Assembly: GCA_022843805.1 (NCBI GenBank)
Contig: JALHMY010000043.1
Coordinates: 1 to 64,000 of the forward strand
Source: Fuerstiella sp.
GTDB taxonomy: Bacteria > Planctomycetota > Planctomycetia > Planctomycetales > Planctomycetaceae
Direction: 5' to 3'
DNA: 64,000 nucleotides
The translations under genes and the position numbers were made by a program. The notes under the pieces are model-generated. The model was not told the DNA's origin. It saw only the letters and a program-made list of their open reading frames with translations, and searched no databases. This document shows positions 36,485 through 45,840 of the stretch, one piece after another; the stretch's first letter is position 1, and each line of letters begins with the position of its first letter.

Positions 36485-37906
36485 TCAGGAAAACAGCGAT
36501 TCCAGCGGCAGCCCATTCGCCAGTCGATGGGGTCGATTGAATGGGTCGGAGATTTCAAGTCTCGGATCGAGGCCAAACCTCCAGTAGATGGTCGCCGCAA
36601 GGTCCGCCGGAGTGACAGGGTCTGTTTCGGGATATGCTCCGATCGCGTCACTCGATCCCCAGACTGAGCCTCCTCGTATTCCTCCCCCGGCAAGCAGAAT
36701 GGAATAGCAGTCGGGCCAGTGGTCGCGTCCGGCTGACGCATTGATTGTGGGAGTACGTCCGAATTCACCGAGCGCCACGACCAGAGTGGAATCGAGCAGT
36801 CCTCGTTGATCCAGATCTTCAATCAGTGCGGAAAGTGACTGGTCGGCCTGAGGAAGCAGGTATTTGCGCAGCTGTCCGAAGTTATCTGTATGCGAATCCC
36901 AGTTCTGGCCCTGCTGGCGAAAATCATTTACGTTGACAAATGGAACTCCGGCTTCCACAAGACGGCGGGCAATCAGCAGATTCTGGCCTCGAAGGTTCCG
37001 ACCCACAGCACCGGCTGCGGCTCCATCTCCCGAAATGATCGGAGGTGCCAGCATGCCGTAACGTTCTCTGGTCCGCAGATCTTCCTGATCAATGTCAAGT
37101 GCCTGATTGAGCTTTTCCGACAGCAACAGCTGGCAGGCCTGCTGACTAAAATCCTTCAGCTGCTTTGCGGTTTGATCCTGTCGAGCCACCGCGGACAGAT
37201 CCAGTGAATGCAGCAGCTGCTGGCGTACGTGAATTCTTTCAGCATTCAAATGCTGCTGCTGCTGAAGCACCTCAATGCGATATTTCAGGGATGTTCCATC
37301 GCCGCTGATTTCAAATGGGTCAAAACGGCTGCCCAGAAACCCTCCACCCTGGCAGGGTACGTCGATCACATTATGAAACAGCCACGGCAGAACCGCATGT
37401 TCCACAGGGGCTTCTGAAGGTGGTCGAAGGTGCCGCAGCACGGCTCCATGTGCCGGATAGAATTGCGGGATCGGGTTGAATTCTTCCCGATCACCCTGAG
37501 GCCCCTGTCGGCCGGTAAAGATTTCCGTCGAGGCAGAATCGTGCAGCCGGTTCGTATGATGGAGACTGCGTATCAGAGCCACCTTGTGCATGACGCCCGC
37601 CATTCGCGGGAGGTGTTCGGAGATTTGAGTCCCGGGGACGGTCGTCGAGATCGGACGGAATTCACCACGAACCGTCGATGGAGCATTGGGCTTGAGGTCC
37701 CAGGTATCAAGATGTGGCGGACCACCATAATAGAAGATGAAAATGCACGAACGAATTGACGACGTCCTGGGTACTCCGGCAGCGTTTTCGTTCGCGGCCG
37801 CTCGAGCACGCAGGAGGCCCCAGAGATTCATGGCAATGCCAGCTCCCGCCGCCTGTGACATGGCACGTCGCCGGTCAATCGCGTTTCCACCGGTCCATCG
37901 ATTCAT
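36485..37906 (-). CDS. DUF1501 family protein
   Basis: A 473-residue DUF1501 protein with a Tat-like start (DRRRAMSQAAGAGIAMNLWGLL). Family marks are FYYGGPPHLDTWDLKP, NWDSHTDNFGQL, VVALGEFGRTP, AGRDHWPD and LAGGGIRGGSVWG. It is more compact than the 21.3-kb member and belongs to the branch with RDHWP rather than RDHHP. Its start lies 15 nt after the stop of the 636-residue protein on the same strand, so the two form an operon. It converges with the Pro/Ser-rich protein gene with only 19 nt between the stops. Confidence 0.9.
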   Translation of the reverse strand: MNRWTGGNAIDRRRAMSQAAGAGIAMNLWGLLRARAAANENAAGVPRTSSIRSCIFIFYYGGPPHLDTWDLKPNAPSTVRGEFRPISTTVPGTQISEHLPRMAGVMHKVALIRSLHHTNRLHDSASTEIFTGRQGPQGDREEFNPIPQFYPAHGAVLRHLRPPSEAPVEHAVLPWLFHNVIDVPCQGGGFLGSRFDPFEISGDGTSLKYRIEVLQQQQHLNAERIHVRQQLLHSLDLSAVARQDQTAKQLKDFSQQACQLLLSEKLNQALDIDQEDLRTRERYGMLAPPIISGDGAAAGAVGRNLRGQNLLIARRLVEAGVPFVNVNDFRQQGQNWDSHTDNFGQLRKYLLPQADQSLSALIEDLDQRGLLDSTLVVALGEFGRTPTINASAGRDHWPDCYSILLAGGGIRGGSVWGSSDAIGAYPETDPVTPADLAATIYWRFGLDPRLEISDPFNRPHRLANGLPLESLFS

Positions 37907-37921
37907 TTCATTCTTCCCCGG

Positions 37922-39832
37922 TCAGGGTTTCCGGATGAACTGTTCTGCGTAACTTCGAACCTGATGCCCATTTAGAACGTGAAAGATTCTCAGTTTTTCA
38001 ATTGTGGTCGCACCAAATCGATTCATCGGCACATGAACGATTTTCTTACGGTAACGACTTGCCAGTCTGCGCCAGCCAGCTCCTGGAGGAGAATGACTCA
38101 GAAGGGCGATGTGCTTTTCTCTCGAATAGCAAAGTGCCGCTGCCAGAAGCCGCTCTTCCAGTGTATCCGCAAAATCGAACTGAGGATCCCTCCAGATATC
38201 ACGAATTGGCCGCGGCGGGAACAGAAACATACATCCGCCATATCGTGACAACGCAATTCCAGGGCCAACCATGCTGTCCAGAAAGTTACTGGCGAACAGT
38301 GACAATGTGGATTCGTCATGGTTTTCTGCATGCCACGTAATTCTCCATGGGTAGTCTCGAGGATCAGCGGGAGAATCAAACAGCATGACAACACAGTCCA
38401 GTTTTCCGCGGGCGGGCGGAAAAATTCGAACGAACAGATCGCCCGTATGCCAGTTCCGCAGAGTCTCACGAATATCGAGACCATCCTTCATGCTGGCACT
38501 GAATTTTTCAGTTTTCGCGAGATCGTTTCCAATCATCTGCAGAGCAACATCGCGGACGTGCGTTCGAAACCGCTCGATGGCCACATCTTCCGGTGGCCAG
38601 CTGCACTGACCAAACGGATTCCATGTTCGCTGCCATTCAACCTGATTTTTGCGTTCAGGACGAGCGTTCAGCTGGCAGCTTCGCCATACAACAGGATGCC
38701 CGGGCAGGCGTGAAACACCCTTTAAATCAGTGCCGTCAGGCAGCACAATTCGATCGACTCCAAATCGCAGCTGGGGAAACTCGTCGAGAGGCAGGAACGG
38801 ATAATCTCGTGAAGTTTCAGCCACATGAATTGCGTACTGATCCCCGGCAATCTGACTGGTGGCCACAATCAGAGTGTACAGGTCAGGCGTGAATCGACGT
38901 TCGATCAGCGACAGATTCCGAATGTACTTCAGACAAACAGAAAGCAGGTGCGGTGTGATTTTCCTTGCTCGCGTTTTGAACTCAGCTCGATAGCGTTCTC
39001 TCGCGTGGATCAGCAACGCTTTAATACCGTCAATTGACAGATTCTCGTCGTCATCCAGACGAGCACGCGCGAGTTCATAGAGGCCTGTGATGAATGGCAG
39101 TTCCCCAAGCATGAAAATGAGAGTACGGGGGTCCACAGAAAAAATCTGGGCCGGATTCTGGGGAAGGTCCATTTTCACGGGGCGGTCGGTAGCCGAGTTG
39201 AAAGCGTCTCGCAGCCAGGGCCAGTCGACCAGACTACAGACACAAAGAACTGACTCATGATGACGCGACAACTGATGCAGCTCGCTTGCCATCCATAAAA
39301 TCCGATGACGCTGAGTATCATCTTCAGGTCTGGGCACTGACGGCAGCACGGCAGCAGCAAACTGTTCCACTGAGACCCGCTTCAGTGCATAGGGATCCGG
39401 AAGCACCGCAGCTCTCGGCAGATAATATTCACTTTCCGGATCGATGTAGGCACGAGTCATATGTTCCTGCAGAGCAATTCGCAGGGCTGCAATGACCGGC
39501 TGACAGGGATCAATGGGAACGAAACTGGCCCGACGTTCGGATTCGTCTGACGGAGAAAAATCATCATCGCCATCGCCTGCATCCGGATCGAACTCACCCT
39601 TTGTAAACGAATGCAATGGCTCCCGCTGCAGCACGACCGAAACCTGCGGAAGCTGATCCACGGCAGCTTCGACCTCATTACGAAACGAAGGTGGCAGCGG
39701 CACCGCCAGACAATCGAACTTCTGATTCAGCATCAGACGGCGAACTTCAACTGCGAAATCACCGCTGCCGTGGATCACCGGCAGCATGGTAATGTTTCGC
39801 CCAAGCTTTAATACCTGCGAAACCTGGCTCAT
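37922..39832 (-). CDS. Large protein of unknown function
   Basis: A 636-residue soluble protein without signal peptide. I do not recognise its family. The N-terminus (MLPVIHGSGDFAVEVRRLML, FDCLAVPLPPSF) faintly recalls the start of ChaN/TraB- or DUF5682-like folds. An acidic linker at about 78-98 (DPDAGDGDDDFSPSDESE) separates it from a large helical middle and a C-terminus containing YGGCMFLFPPRP. It is the first gene of a two-gene operon with the DUF1501 gene. ATG at 39832 is the first in frame and no alternative looks better. Confidence 0.7.
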   Translation of the reverse strand: MSQVSQVLKLGRNITMLPVIHGSGDFAVEVRRLMLNQKFDCLAVPLPPSFRNEVEAAVDQLPQVSVVLQREPLHSFTKGEFDPDAGDGDDDFSPSDESERRASFVPIDPCQPVIAALRIALQEHMTRAYIDPESEYYLPRAAVLPDPYALKRVSVEQFAAAVLPSVPRPEDDTQRHRILWMASELHQLSRHHESVLCVCSLVDWPWLRDAFNSATDRPVKMDLPQNPAQIFSVDPRTLIFMLGELPFITGLYELARARLDDDENLSIDGIKALLIHARERYRAEFKTRARKITPHLLSVCLKYIRNLSLIERRFTPDLYTLIVATSQIAGDQYAIHVAETSRDYPFLPLDEFPQLRFGVDRIVLPDGTDLKGVSRLPGHPVVWRSCQLNARPERKNQVEWQRTWNPFGQCSWPPEDVAIERFRTHVRDVALQMIGNDLAKTEKFSASMKDGLDIRETLRNWHTGDLFVRIFPPARGKLDCVVMLFDSPADPRDYPWRITWHAENHDESTLSLFASNFLDSMVGPGIALSRYGGCMFLFPPRPIRDIWRDPQFDFADTLEERLLAAALCYSREKHIALLSHSPPGAGWRRLASRYRKKIVHVPMNRFGATTIEKLRIFHVLNGHQVRSYAEQFIRKP

Positions 39833-39975
39833 AACTCGTACTCTTTGAACCCTGGAGATTGGGTTAAAAAACTTGACGGCAGGACGCCCCCGGTTCCGAA
39901 CCGAACGCTGTCACGTACCGACTGATCAGGCGCACCCCAATTTCCGACCCTGACAGGGAACTCGCACCAATCAGG

Positions 39976-40248
39976 ATGGTACGTCGACGGTCAACTGAAA
40001 GAAAGCCGACTCAAACGCCGGACACTGTGTTTTCCCGATCTGAGGTTGAACCCGGTTTTCCGAGCAGCGATGACGACCGATGGAAAAAAGCGGATTTCCA
40101 TCCGACGCAAGTTCGAACCCATGACGATGCATTCGAAGACGTCCGGTCAAAAATCCTTTCACGGCTCAGGACGCAACCGGATGCCACGGAGCATTCTCAC
40201 GTTTCAAGATTGCAGGTGACTCGGCCGTCGCCCGGCAATCTCAGATGA
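39976..40248 (+). CDS. Possible small charged protein
   Basis: A 90-residue frame, strongly charged and without domain, signal or membrane segment. ATG at 39976 has only a weak CAGG before it. It lies in a ~450-bp gap between genes of the other strand. It may be chance; composition is coding-like but there is no supporting context. The rest of the gap 39833-40289 shows nothing. Confidence 0.25.
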   Translation: MVRRRSTERKPTQTPDTVFSRSEVEPGFPSSDDDRWKKADFHPTQVRTHDDAFEDVRSKILSRLRTQPDATEHSHVSRLQVTRPSPGNLR

Positions 40249-40289
40249 CTTTGACGATTCGACCAGCAAAGATTCTTCCCGAATCGAAT

Positions 40290-40577
40290 CTACATGGTAT
40301 GGCGTGCAACGGCATCTTCAAATCCGTCCATATCGAGGTGGTCAGTACTGCCGGTTTTCCAGCTTTTTAATAATGCCTCGCATTCGAGGCGGGCGTCAGT
40401 GGCACTGGTTATCGCGTTGCTGGCAGCTCGACTGCCCATAGCGCAAGCCAGAAATGCCAGGGCACGAAGTGACTTTTGATTCGGTTCGGTGCGCAACGGT
40501 TCGCCAGGTTCGCCGTGGCAAATGGGAATCAGGACTGGAAACGCAACCAAAAGTGCATGAGGTAGAAAATCCATCAT
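40290..40577 (-). CDS. Small hypothetical protein
   Basis: A 95-residue protein with a hydrophobic N-terminal stretch (LPHALLVAFPVLIPI) and an Ala-rich middle (LAFLACAMGSRAASNAI). Its ATG follows directly on the TAG of the gene before it, so the two are translationally coupled. The Cys and His content is low and no motif is recognised. The adjacent pair lies among remnants between 40 and 42.5 kb and may be accessory DNA. Confidence 0.45.
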   Translation of the reverse strand: MMDFLPHALLVAFPVLIPICHGEPGEPLRTEPNQKSLRALAFLACAMGSRAASNAITSATDARLECEALLKSWKTGSTDHLDMDGFEDAVARHTM

Positions 40578-40928
40578 CTAACGAATAATCATAGCAGCGA
40601 ATGGCCTGTTTTCGCCCGTGCAACAAGCCGCGATCCGACAGAATTCATAATTCTTCCATGGCCTTTTCTTGTCCAGAACCTGAATGACGCGCATAGCACC
40701 GGAAGCGGCGCTCTGAAAGAGGTGACTTTCGACCGGCACCGGGATCGTTGCCATTCGCTCCATCGCGGGAATAACGACCGACTCTACACTGGAACTTATT
40801 AGTTCAGCAACCGATAGCGTGTGGCACGCGCTCCAGCACTTCCTCAATGTATCAATGTCGAGCTGATCAGATGCAATTAAATTACGCTGCAAGTCTTCAA
40901 TATACTTCGCATAAGCATCTTCAGGCAT
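40578..40928 (-). CDS. Small hypothetical protein
   Basis: A 116-residue soluble protein starting MPEDAYAKYIEDLQRNL, mostly helical in appearance, with several cysteines toward the end (FCRIAACCTGE). No family recognised. ATG at 40928 has AAGGAC about 9 nt upstream. Its stop codon touches the start of the next small gene. The gap upstream (40929-41202) shows nothing. Confidence 0.5.
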   Translation of the reverse strand: MPEDAYAKYIEDLQRNLIASDQLDIDTLRKCWSACHTLSVAELISSSVESVVIPAMERMATIPVPVESHLFQSAASGAMRVIQVLDKKRPWKNYEFCRIAACCTGENRPFAAMIIR

Positions 40929-41202
40929 AAAAAATTGTCCTTAAATAGTGAATGGAGAGGCAGACATGCGACAGATCCTCAATGGAAGTTTAACGACAAA
41001 TGCACTGTGAGAAACGGACACGGAGCGCAGACTCGCATGCGGTAGCCATCTCGCAAAAAAAAACCGGAGCCCGCGAATCTTCGCACATGCTGCCGGAGGA
41101 AACGACAGCATCCGGCGTCCTCAAAGTCAGGATTCAATCAATTCGCACGAGTCGTTTACCTTCCTTCTGCGTGGGCAGAGAGGACTCATAAAGATCTCGA
41201 AT

Positions 41203-41634
41203 TCATTGCAGATCCAGGTCTGCAGCAAGAACTCTGGCGAGCCTTGCCCCCGCCATTTTTGCTCTCCAATTCATTAGATCTTTTGACTCGGCGATGTATT
41301 CGGATGACAACTCCACGGGTTCAGGTTTGCCCGACGCGTTTCCTTCAGCCGCCTCTACAACTGCCAGTACCCGAGGAGAATAAACCTTCCGCATCGCGAT
41401 GATTCGTGTCTCCCTGACCCACTCTACGGGATCGTCGATCCGGGTTAGCCTCCCTTGCGGCGGAGCGCTATCCTGCAACATATCGCTGAGTTGCTTTTCA
41501 TCGCGTATCTGACGACAAGAAAGGTGACGACCAGGGCGATGCGACACACTGTTCCACCTCCCGATAGGAATAAAGCTCGACAAACCACCGTAAATAGCAT
41601 ACGACACATCCGCGACGGGCACCAACGTCCCCAT
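41203..41634 (-). pseudogene. Remnant resembling the C-terminus of S1/P1-type nucleases
   Basis: The last ~95 residues (WVRETRIIAMRKVYSP, YIAESKDLMNWRAKMAGARLARVLA) resemble the C-terminal helices of S1/P1 nucleases, which cut single-stranded nucleic acid with three zinc ions. The zinc-binding N-terminal half is missing. Before about residue 50 the frame is unrelated, and the neighbouring minus frame (41445-41648) offers another plausible piece, so a frameshift or deletion is likely. Assignment is from pattern memory only. Confidence 0.3.
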
Positions 41635-41644
41635 TCAGTGTTTC

Positions 41645-42262
41645 TCACCGAGACTTGATGAAATGCTTCAATTCATTCCCGGATAGATGATCAACTTCCA
41701 TTTGCAGTTCCAGTTGCCCCTGATCTGTTTTCTGGATCGTGATGAACAGCACGCTGACGACGTCTATTGTCTCCCAGTTAAAGTCTGGTTCATCGTTCGG
41801 GGAATTCCACATCAAATTTGTTCGTTCAGGGCAGTACGCAACGGGACAGACGGTGCCCGGCTCCCGTGAACAGCGATCGAGAAAAATGACTTCGTCTTTG
41901 CTGGTTTGAACTGCGAACATGCTGGCTCGTGGTGCACCATCCTCAGGTGTGAATGCCACCATGTCCGCAACTTTTCCCAGTGTCAGATTGAGTGGAGATT
42001 CCGGGGATGAAACAAAATCGTAGCGTTCGCTCAGGTACTCATCATTGCCACAGGCAAAAGAGACTCTCCAACTGTGCTTAATCTCCGGGGGAATGCTCTC
42101 TGCAAGATATGGAGGGCCATGTCCAGGTCTCTGATTATATCCGCGAATAATATCCGCGAAGCCAGACGCCCGGAATTGAGTTGGCCACACGACAGGGGGT
42201 GGGGAGGGCTGATTGAGTTCAGCTCCCCCTCCCTCAGAACCGTACGAGCAGTTTTCCCGCAT
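41645..42262 (-). pseudogene. Truncated gene fused to a group II intron 3' end
   Basis: The frame is open for 205 codons, but the first ~22 come from intron domain VI and part of domain V, so the real coding part starts near 42195. It contains HSWRVSFACGNDEYLSERYD and SPESPLNLTL, faintly like the SWRV...YD...W/SPxN layout of DUF1559 secreted proteins, then an acidic C-terminus. No start codon or ribosome-binding site precedes the true part. Best read as the 3' remainder of a gene cut by intron insertion and deletion. Confidence 0.45.
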
Positions 42263-42467
42263 ACGGCTCGCCGTTAGCAGGTTCCTGTGGATTGGACCAG
42301 CCGGATATGGGCGGCACTGAGACGGTAGAGCCCACGATCTCGCATAGAATTGATGCGGCCAGCGCTGGGTGCGGGCTTGCCGTTTTCGGTTTGCCTGTAA
42401 GTGGAGCCGGAAACGGCACTGTGACAGGGACTTTCACCCTGCTGTTCAAACGCCTTCACTTACGCAC
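42195..42467 (-). mobile_element. Shrunken group II intron (intron-encoded protein lost)
   Basis: On the minus strand it begins GTGCGTAAGTGAAGGCG with GGGTGAAAGTCCC shortly after, the usual 5' end and domain I motif of bacterial group II introns. Near the other end (42237-42269) lies a textbook domain V: GAGCCGTATGCGGG, AAAA-type loop and CTCGTACGGTTC. A GGAGG...CCTCC domain VI-like stem follows, ending close to 42195. Only ~270 nt remain, so the reverse transcriptase and most of domains I-IV are deleted. Just upstream stands a hairpin with CCGAGAC/GTCTCGG arms, the sort of terminator-like stem that class C introns insert behind. Confidence 0.75.
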
Positions 42468-42568
42468 TGGCGGCGACTCGCCGAGACGCCGGGAATCGCG
42501 AGTCTCGGAGAGACTCGGCCAGGTGTTTTTCCCGAAGAATTCTTTTTGGCTGAATCACATCGAGGTCT

Positions 42569-45541
42569 TCAATCCAGATACCGGAAATCCACGGACGCGA
42601 ACAGTGCGTGAAAAATTCCTGCCCAGACATCTTCCGCTGGTTTGTCTGATGAAAGTATTGAATTAACGTACTCAATCTCCCGGGAATCTGGTTCACGCCC
42701 AAGAGTCAGTCGCCAGGCATCGCGAATGATGTCTTCCGGGTTACGATCGCTCAGGGACCGTCCCGACAGAAAATTCTCCGCCGCCAAACGAGCCTGTTCC
42801 ACAACGAACGGACTGTTCATCATATAGAGGGCCTGAGACGGCAGAGTGCTGTTTGTGCGTCTTCCGGTGACCAGGTTAGAGTTTGCAATGTCGAAGACAA
42901 AGAACAGATCCAGCATTGAGTTTCGAAAGAACGGCACATAGACGCTGCGGCTGCGGGACGGCCATTTTTCATGGCTGTATGTATTGTCGTAAGTCGAAAA
43001 CTCCCGAATCGTTGATCCTCCGGCTACGCTCAGATCAAGCTGTCCGCTGATCATGAGAATGGAATCTCTGATGGATTCCGAATCCAGTCGTCTGCGAAAA
43101 CCTCGCGTCAGCAGCAGATTGTCCGGGTCGTCCTGCATACTGGATTCATTTGCAGCAGAAGCCATTCGAAATGTGCGCGAAAGGCAAATTCGTCGAACAA
43201 GGGTTTTGATGGCCCACTGATCGTCATTGACAAACTCAGAAGCAAGATAATCCAGAAGTTTGGGATGAGTGGGCAACTGACCGGTTGAACCAAAATTGTC
43301 AGGCGTTCGGACGATTCCTTCGCCAATGATGTGCATCCAGACTCGATTGACGAACACTCGAGCGGTCATTGGGTTGTCGGCGGACACCAGCCAGTCGGCC
43401 AGCTGCAGACGTCCACTGGATGTTGCCGGAATTACAGGCATCAGTTCTCCCTGCGGAAGAGCGACTGACAGGAATCCCCGCGGCACCACCGGCCCGTGGT
43501 TTCGTATTCCGCCTCGAACATGAATATGCCAGTCGCTCGGTGCAGATTCGTCTTCAACACACATCACCTGCGGGATGACGGGCTTTTTCTTTTGGTGACT
43601 CTTCAGCGACTCCTCAAGAGTCTTCAGTTGAGCGATTTTGCCTTTGATGACAGCGGCATCTGTTTTCTGCTCACCGGCAGATGGTTCTGTTGAGTTTGCA
43701 GTTTGCACTGCGGCTAAGGTTTCCGTTAACCGAAACTGCACGGCGTCGACAATGACGAACCCTGGAGCAGCGGACTGGGCATCAATCGTAACGACAGCGG
43801 GCCGCTGGCTGTCGAATCGAAACTGACCGGCTTCTTCAAACACACCGTCAATTCCGGGTTCGTTGCGCTGATCAATTCTGACGACTGACTGGCCATCTGC
43901 ATGTTCGATGATCACCGGGACTGAGCCTGATCTGCTGCTGGCGGCGTTGTAGGAAACTCGGACCGAGTACATTCCTGACTTTGACAGGGATACTTCATAG
44001 GTCACGGTTTCCCCGGTTCGCGGGCTCGCACTGTGTCGATAAGCATCTCCCACCCATGGCCGCATGCTGCGAGACATTACCCAATCACCAGTAAATCGGG
44101 CATCCGTTTCGTCAACGACCGTTCCAGGAAGGGAACTGACTGCCAGGTGTGCTGAGCGATTTGCTGTCTGGAGGCCAGTGATTTGCCTCAGTTCCCGGAT
44201 TTCCTGCTGGAGTTCTGATTCTTTTGCCTGCCATGCTTCCAGTGGGTGCTTGTCGTACCCTGCCTTCAGATTCGCCGTGACATAGCCGCTGACGTTCCCA
44301 GGCGTCAGCGACTTTGTGCTGCGGAAGATTCCTGCCAGCGCATAGTAATCGGCGGTGGGAATGGGATCGAATTTATGGTCATGGCAACGCGCACATCCGA
44401 GAGTCATTCCGAGGAAGGTTCGCCCCATGGAATCGATCTGCTCATCCACGACATCCATCCGCAGAGCTTCCTTGTCCTGCTCTTCATAGTTGATTGCTCC
44501 CAGAATCAAATAGCCAGCGCCAGTGATCTGGTCATCTCGCTGAGCATCATCAGAGAATGGCAGCAGATCGCCGGCTATCTGTTCACGGACGAACTGATCA
44601 AACCGCTTATTCTGGTTGAAAGAGCGGATGACGTAGTCCCGGTAACGCCATGCGTCGGGATACATCAGGCTTCGCCCTCCGCCGCTGGATTCTGCGAAAC
44701 GGGCTACATCAAGCCAGTGTCGTCCCCAGCGTTCGCCAAAGTGATGCGAGGCAAGCAGACGATCAACAGTCTGCTGCATTGCAGTCTCTGGATTCTGATT
44801 CCATGCTGCGACAAAGACATCGGTTTGATCGGTCGTGGGAGGCAGACCGTGCAGCACAAAGCAGAGCCGTCGAATCAACTGCTGCGGACTTGCATCCTCC
44901 GCCGGCACGACGGACCGGCTCTGGTGAACGTCGGCAACAAAATGATCAATCTCATTTCGAGCCCACAGCTTTCCGGCATCCGGAATGTCAGGGCGGCTGA
45001 GCGGCCGAAAGCACCAGAATGTTCGCCCCTTCTCCAGATCAATCACGTGCTGTTCAGCAACTTTACCGCCAGCTCGCGGATCCGTCGCGCCGTCGCTGAT
45101 CCATTTTTCAAAATCCTTCACGATCGAATCGGGCAGTTTTCTGTCAGGTGGCATTTGAAATGATTCATGCCGCAGGGCGGAGATCAGCAGGCTGTTCTCC
45201 GGCTGTCCGGGAACGACGGCCGGGCCGGAGTCGCCGCCTTTTCGAGTCCCTTCCATCGAATCGAGCAATAATCCGCCACGAACGTTCTTCGCATTCGCTG
45301 AGTGACACGAATAACAGTGTTCATCAAGTACTGGTCGAATACGAGTTTCAAAGAAGTCAAGCTGATTTCGATCGGATTGATTGTCCGACGAATCACTCGA
45401 TTTCGAATCAGTCGGTTTCTCATCGCCAATTGCAGACCGAATCGCCAGAGACTGACAGACCACCGACAGAACCACCAGCCAGTGTACGGCGAGTCGACCG
45501 GGATGACTGTAATCCTTGTTCAAAATATCGAAAACTGCCAT
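42569..45541 (-). CDS. Cytochrome-c-like (PSCyt1)/DUF1549/golvesin-like/DUF1553 secreted protein
   Basis: A 990-residue exported protein. A signal-anchor-like segment lies at about 17-38. A Ser/Asp-rich linker leads to the PSCyt1 part with the haem-type motif CYSCH near residue 77. DUF1549 follows, with CARCHDHKFDP near 387. Where the 18.0-kb paralogue carries a LamG domain, this one has a golvesin/xanthan-lyase-like binding domain (about 484-607, VTYEVSLSKSGMYSVRVSYN to FVIVDAVQFRL). DUF1553 ends the protein (ARVFVNRVWMHIIGEGIVRT). ATG at 45541 has GGAG 8 nt before it. No DUF1501 gene is adjacent. Role in envelope polysaccharide handling is inferred. Confidence 0.9.
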   Translation of the reverse strand: MAVFDILNKDYSHPGRLAVHWLVVLSVVCQSLAIRSAIGDEKPTDSKSSDSSDNQSDRNQLDFFETRIRPVLDEHCYSCHSANAKNVRGGLLLDSMEGTRKGGDSGPAVVPGQPENSLLISALRHESFQMPPDRKLPDSIVKDFEKWISDGATDPRAGGKVAEQHVIDLEKGRTFWCFRPLSRPDIPDAGKLWARNEIDHFVADVHQSRSVVPAEDASPQQLIRRLCFVLHGLPPTTDQTDVFVAAWNQNPETAMQQTVDRLLASHHFGERWGRHWLDVARFAESSGGGRSLMYPDAWRYRDYVIRSFNQNKRFDQFVREQIAGDLLPFSDDAQRDDQITGAGYLILGAINYEEQDKEALRMDVVDEQIDSMGRTFLGMTLGCARCHDHKFDPIPTADYYALAGIFRSTKSLTPGNVSGYVTANLKAGYDKHPLEAWQAKESELQQEIRELRQITGLQTANRSAHLAVSSLPGTVVDETDARFTGDWVMSRSMRPWVGDAYRHSASPRTGETVTYEVSLSKSGMYSVRVSYNAASSRSGSVPVIIEHADGQSVVRIDQRNEPGIDGVFEEAGQFRFDSQRPAVVTIDAQSAAPGFVIVDAVQFRLTETLAAVQTANSTEPSAGEQKTDAAVIKGKIAQLKTLEESLKSHQKKKPVIPQVMCVEDESAPSDWHIHVRGGIRNHGPVVPRGFLSVALPQGELMPVIPATSSGRLQLADWLVSADNPMTARVFVNRVWMHIIGEGIVRTPDNFGSTGQLPTHPKLLDYLASEFVNDDQWAIKTLVRRICLSRTFRMASAANESSMQDDPDNLLLTRGFRRRLDSESIRDSILMISGQLDLSVAGGSTIREFSTYDNTYSHEKWPSRSRSVYVPFFRNSMLDLFFVFDIANSNLVTGRRTNSTLPSQALYMMNSPFVVEQARLAAENFLSGRSLSDRNPEDIIRDAWRLTLGREPDSREIEYVNSILSSDKPAEDVWAGIFHALFASVDFRYLD

Positions 45542-45840
45542 TCAGGCTGCTCCACGGGAAATCATTTAAAGCCCGATCTTCGTTGATGAAAAGGCGGACC
45601 TGAATTCTAACCGGTCCTCTTACCAAACAAAGCAGTAAACCGCCTGATATTCTGCAGGCGCGATGAAACGAAGTATCAGAAACAGGCGCCCCGCCGTTGA
45701 ATTACCGTCACTGAAACGTAAGCTGTCGCCGGCATCCGGAGGTACGTGCACACCAAATGCCACTGTCGTGTGCGGAATGACGAACTCCAGACCTACAACC
45801 AGCCTCATCAATGGACCAGCGATATTCAGCGGATACGAAA

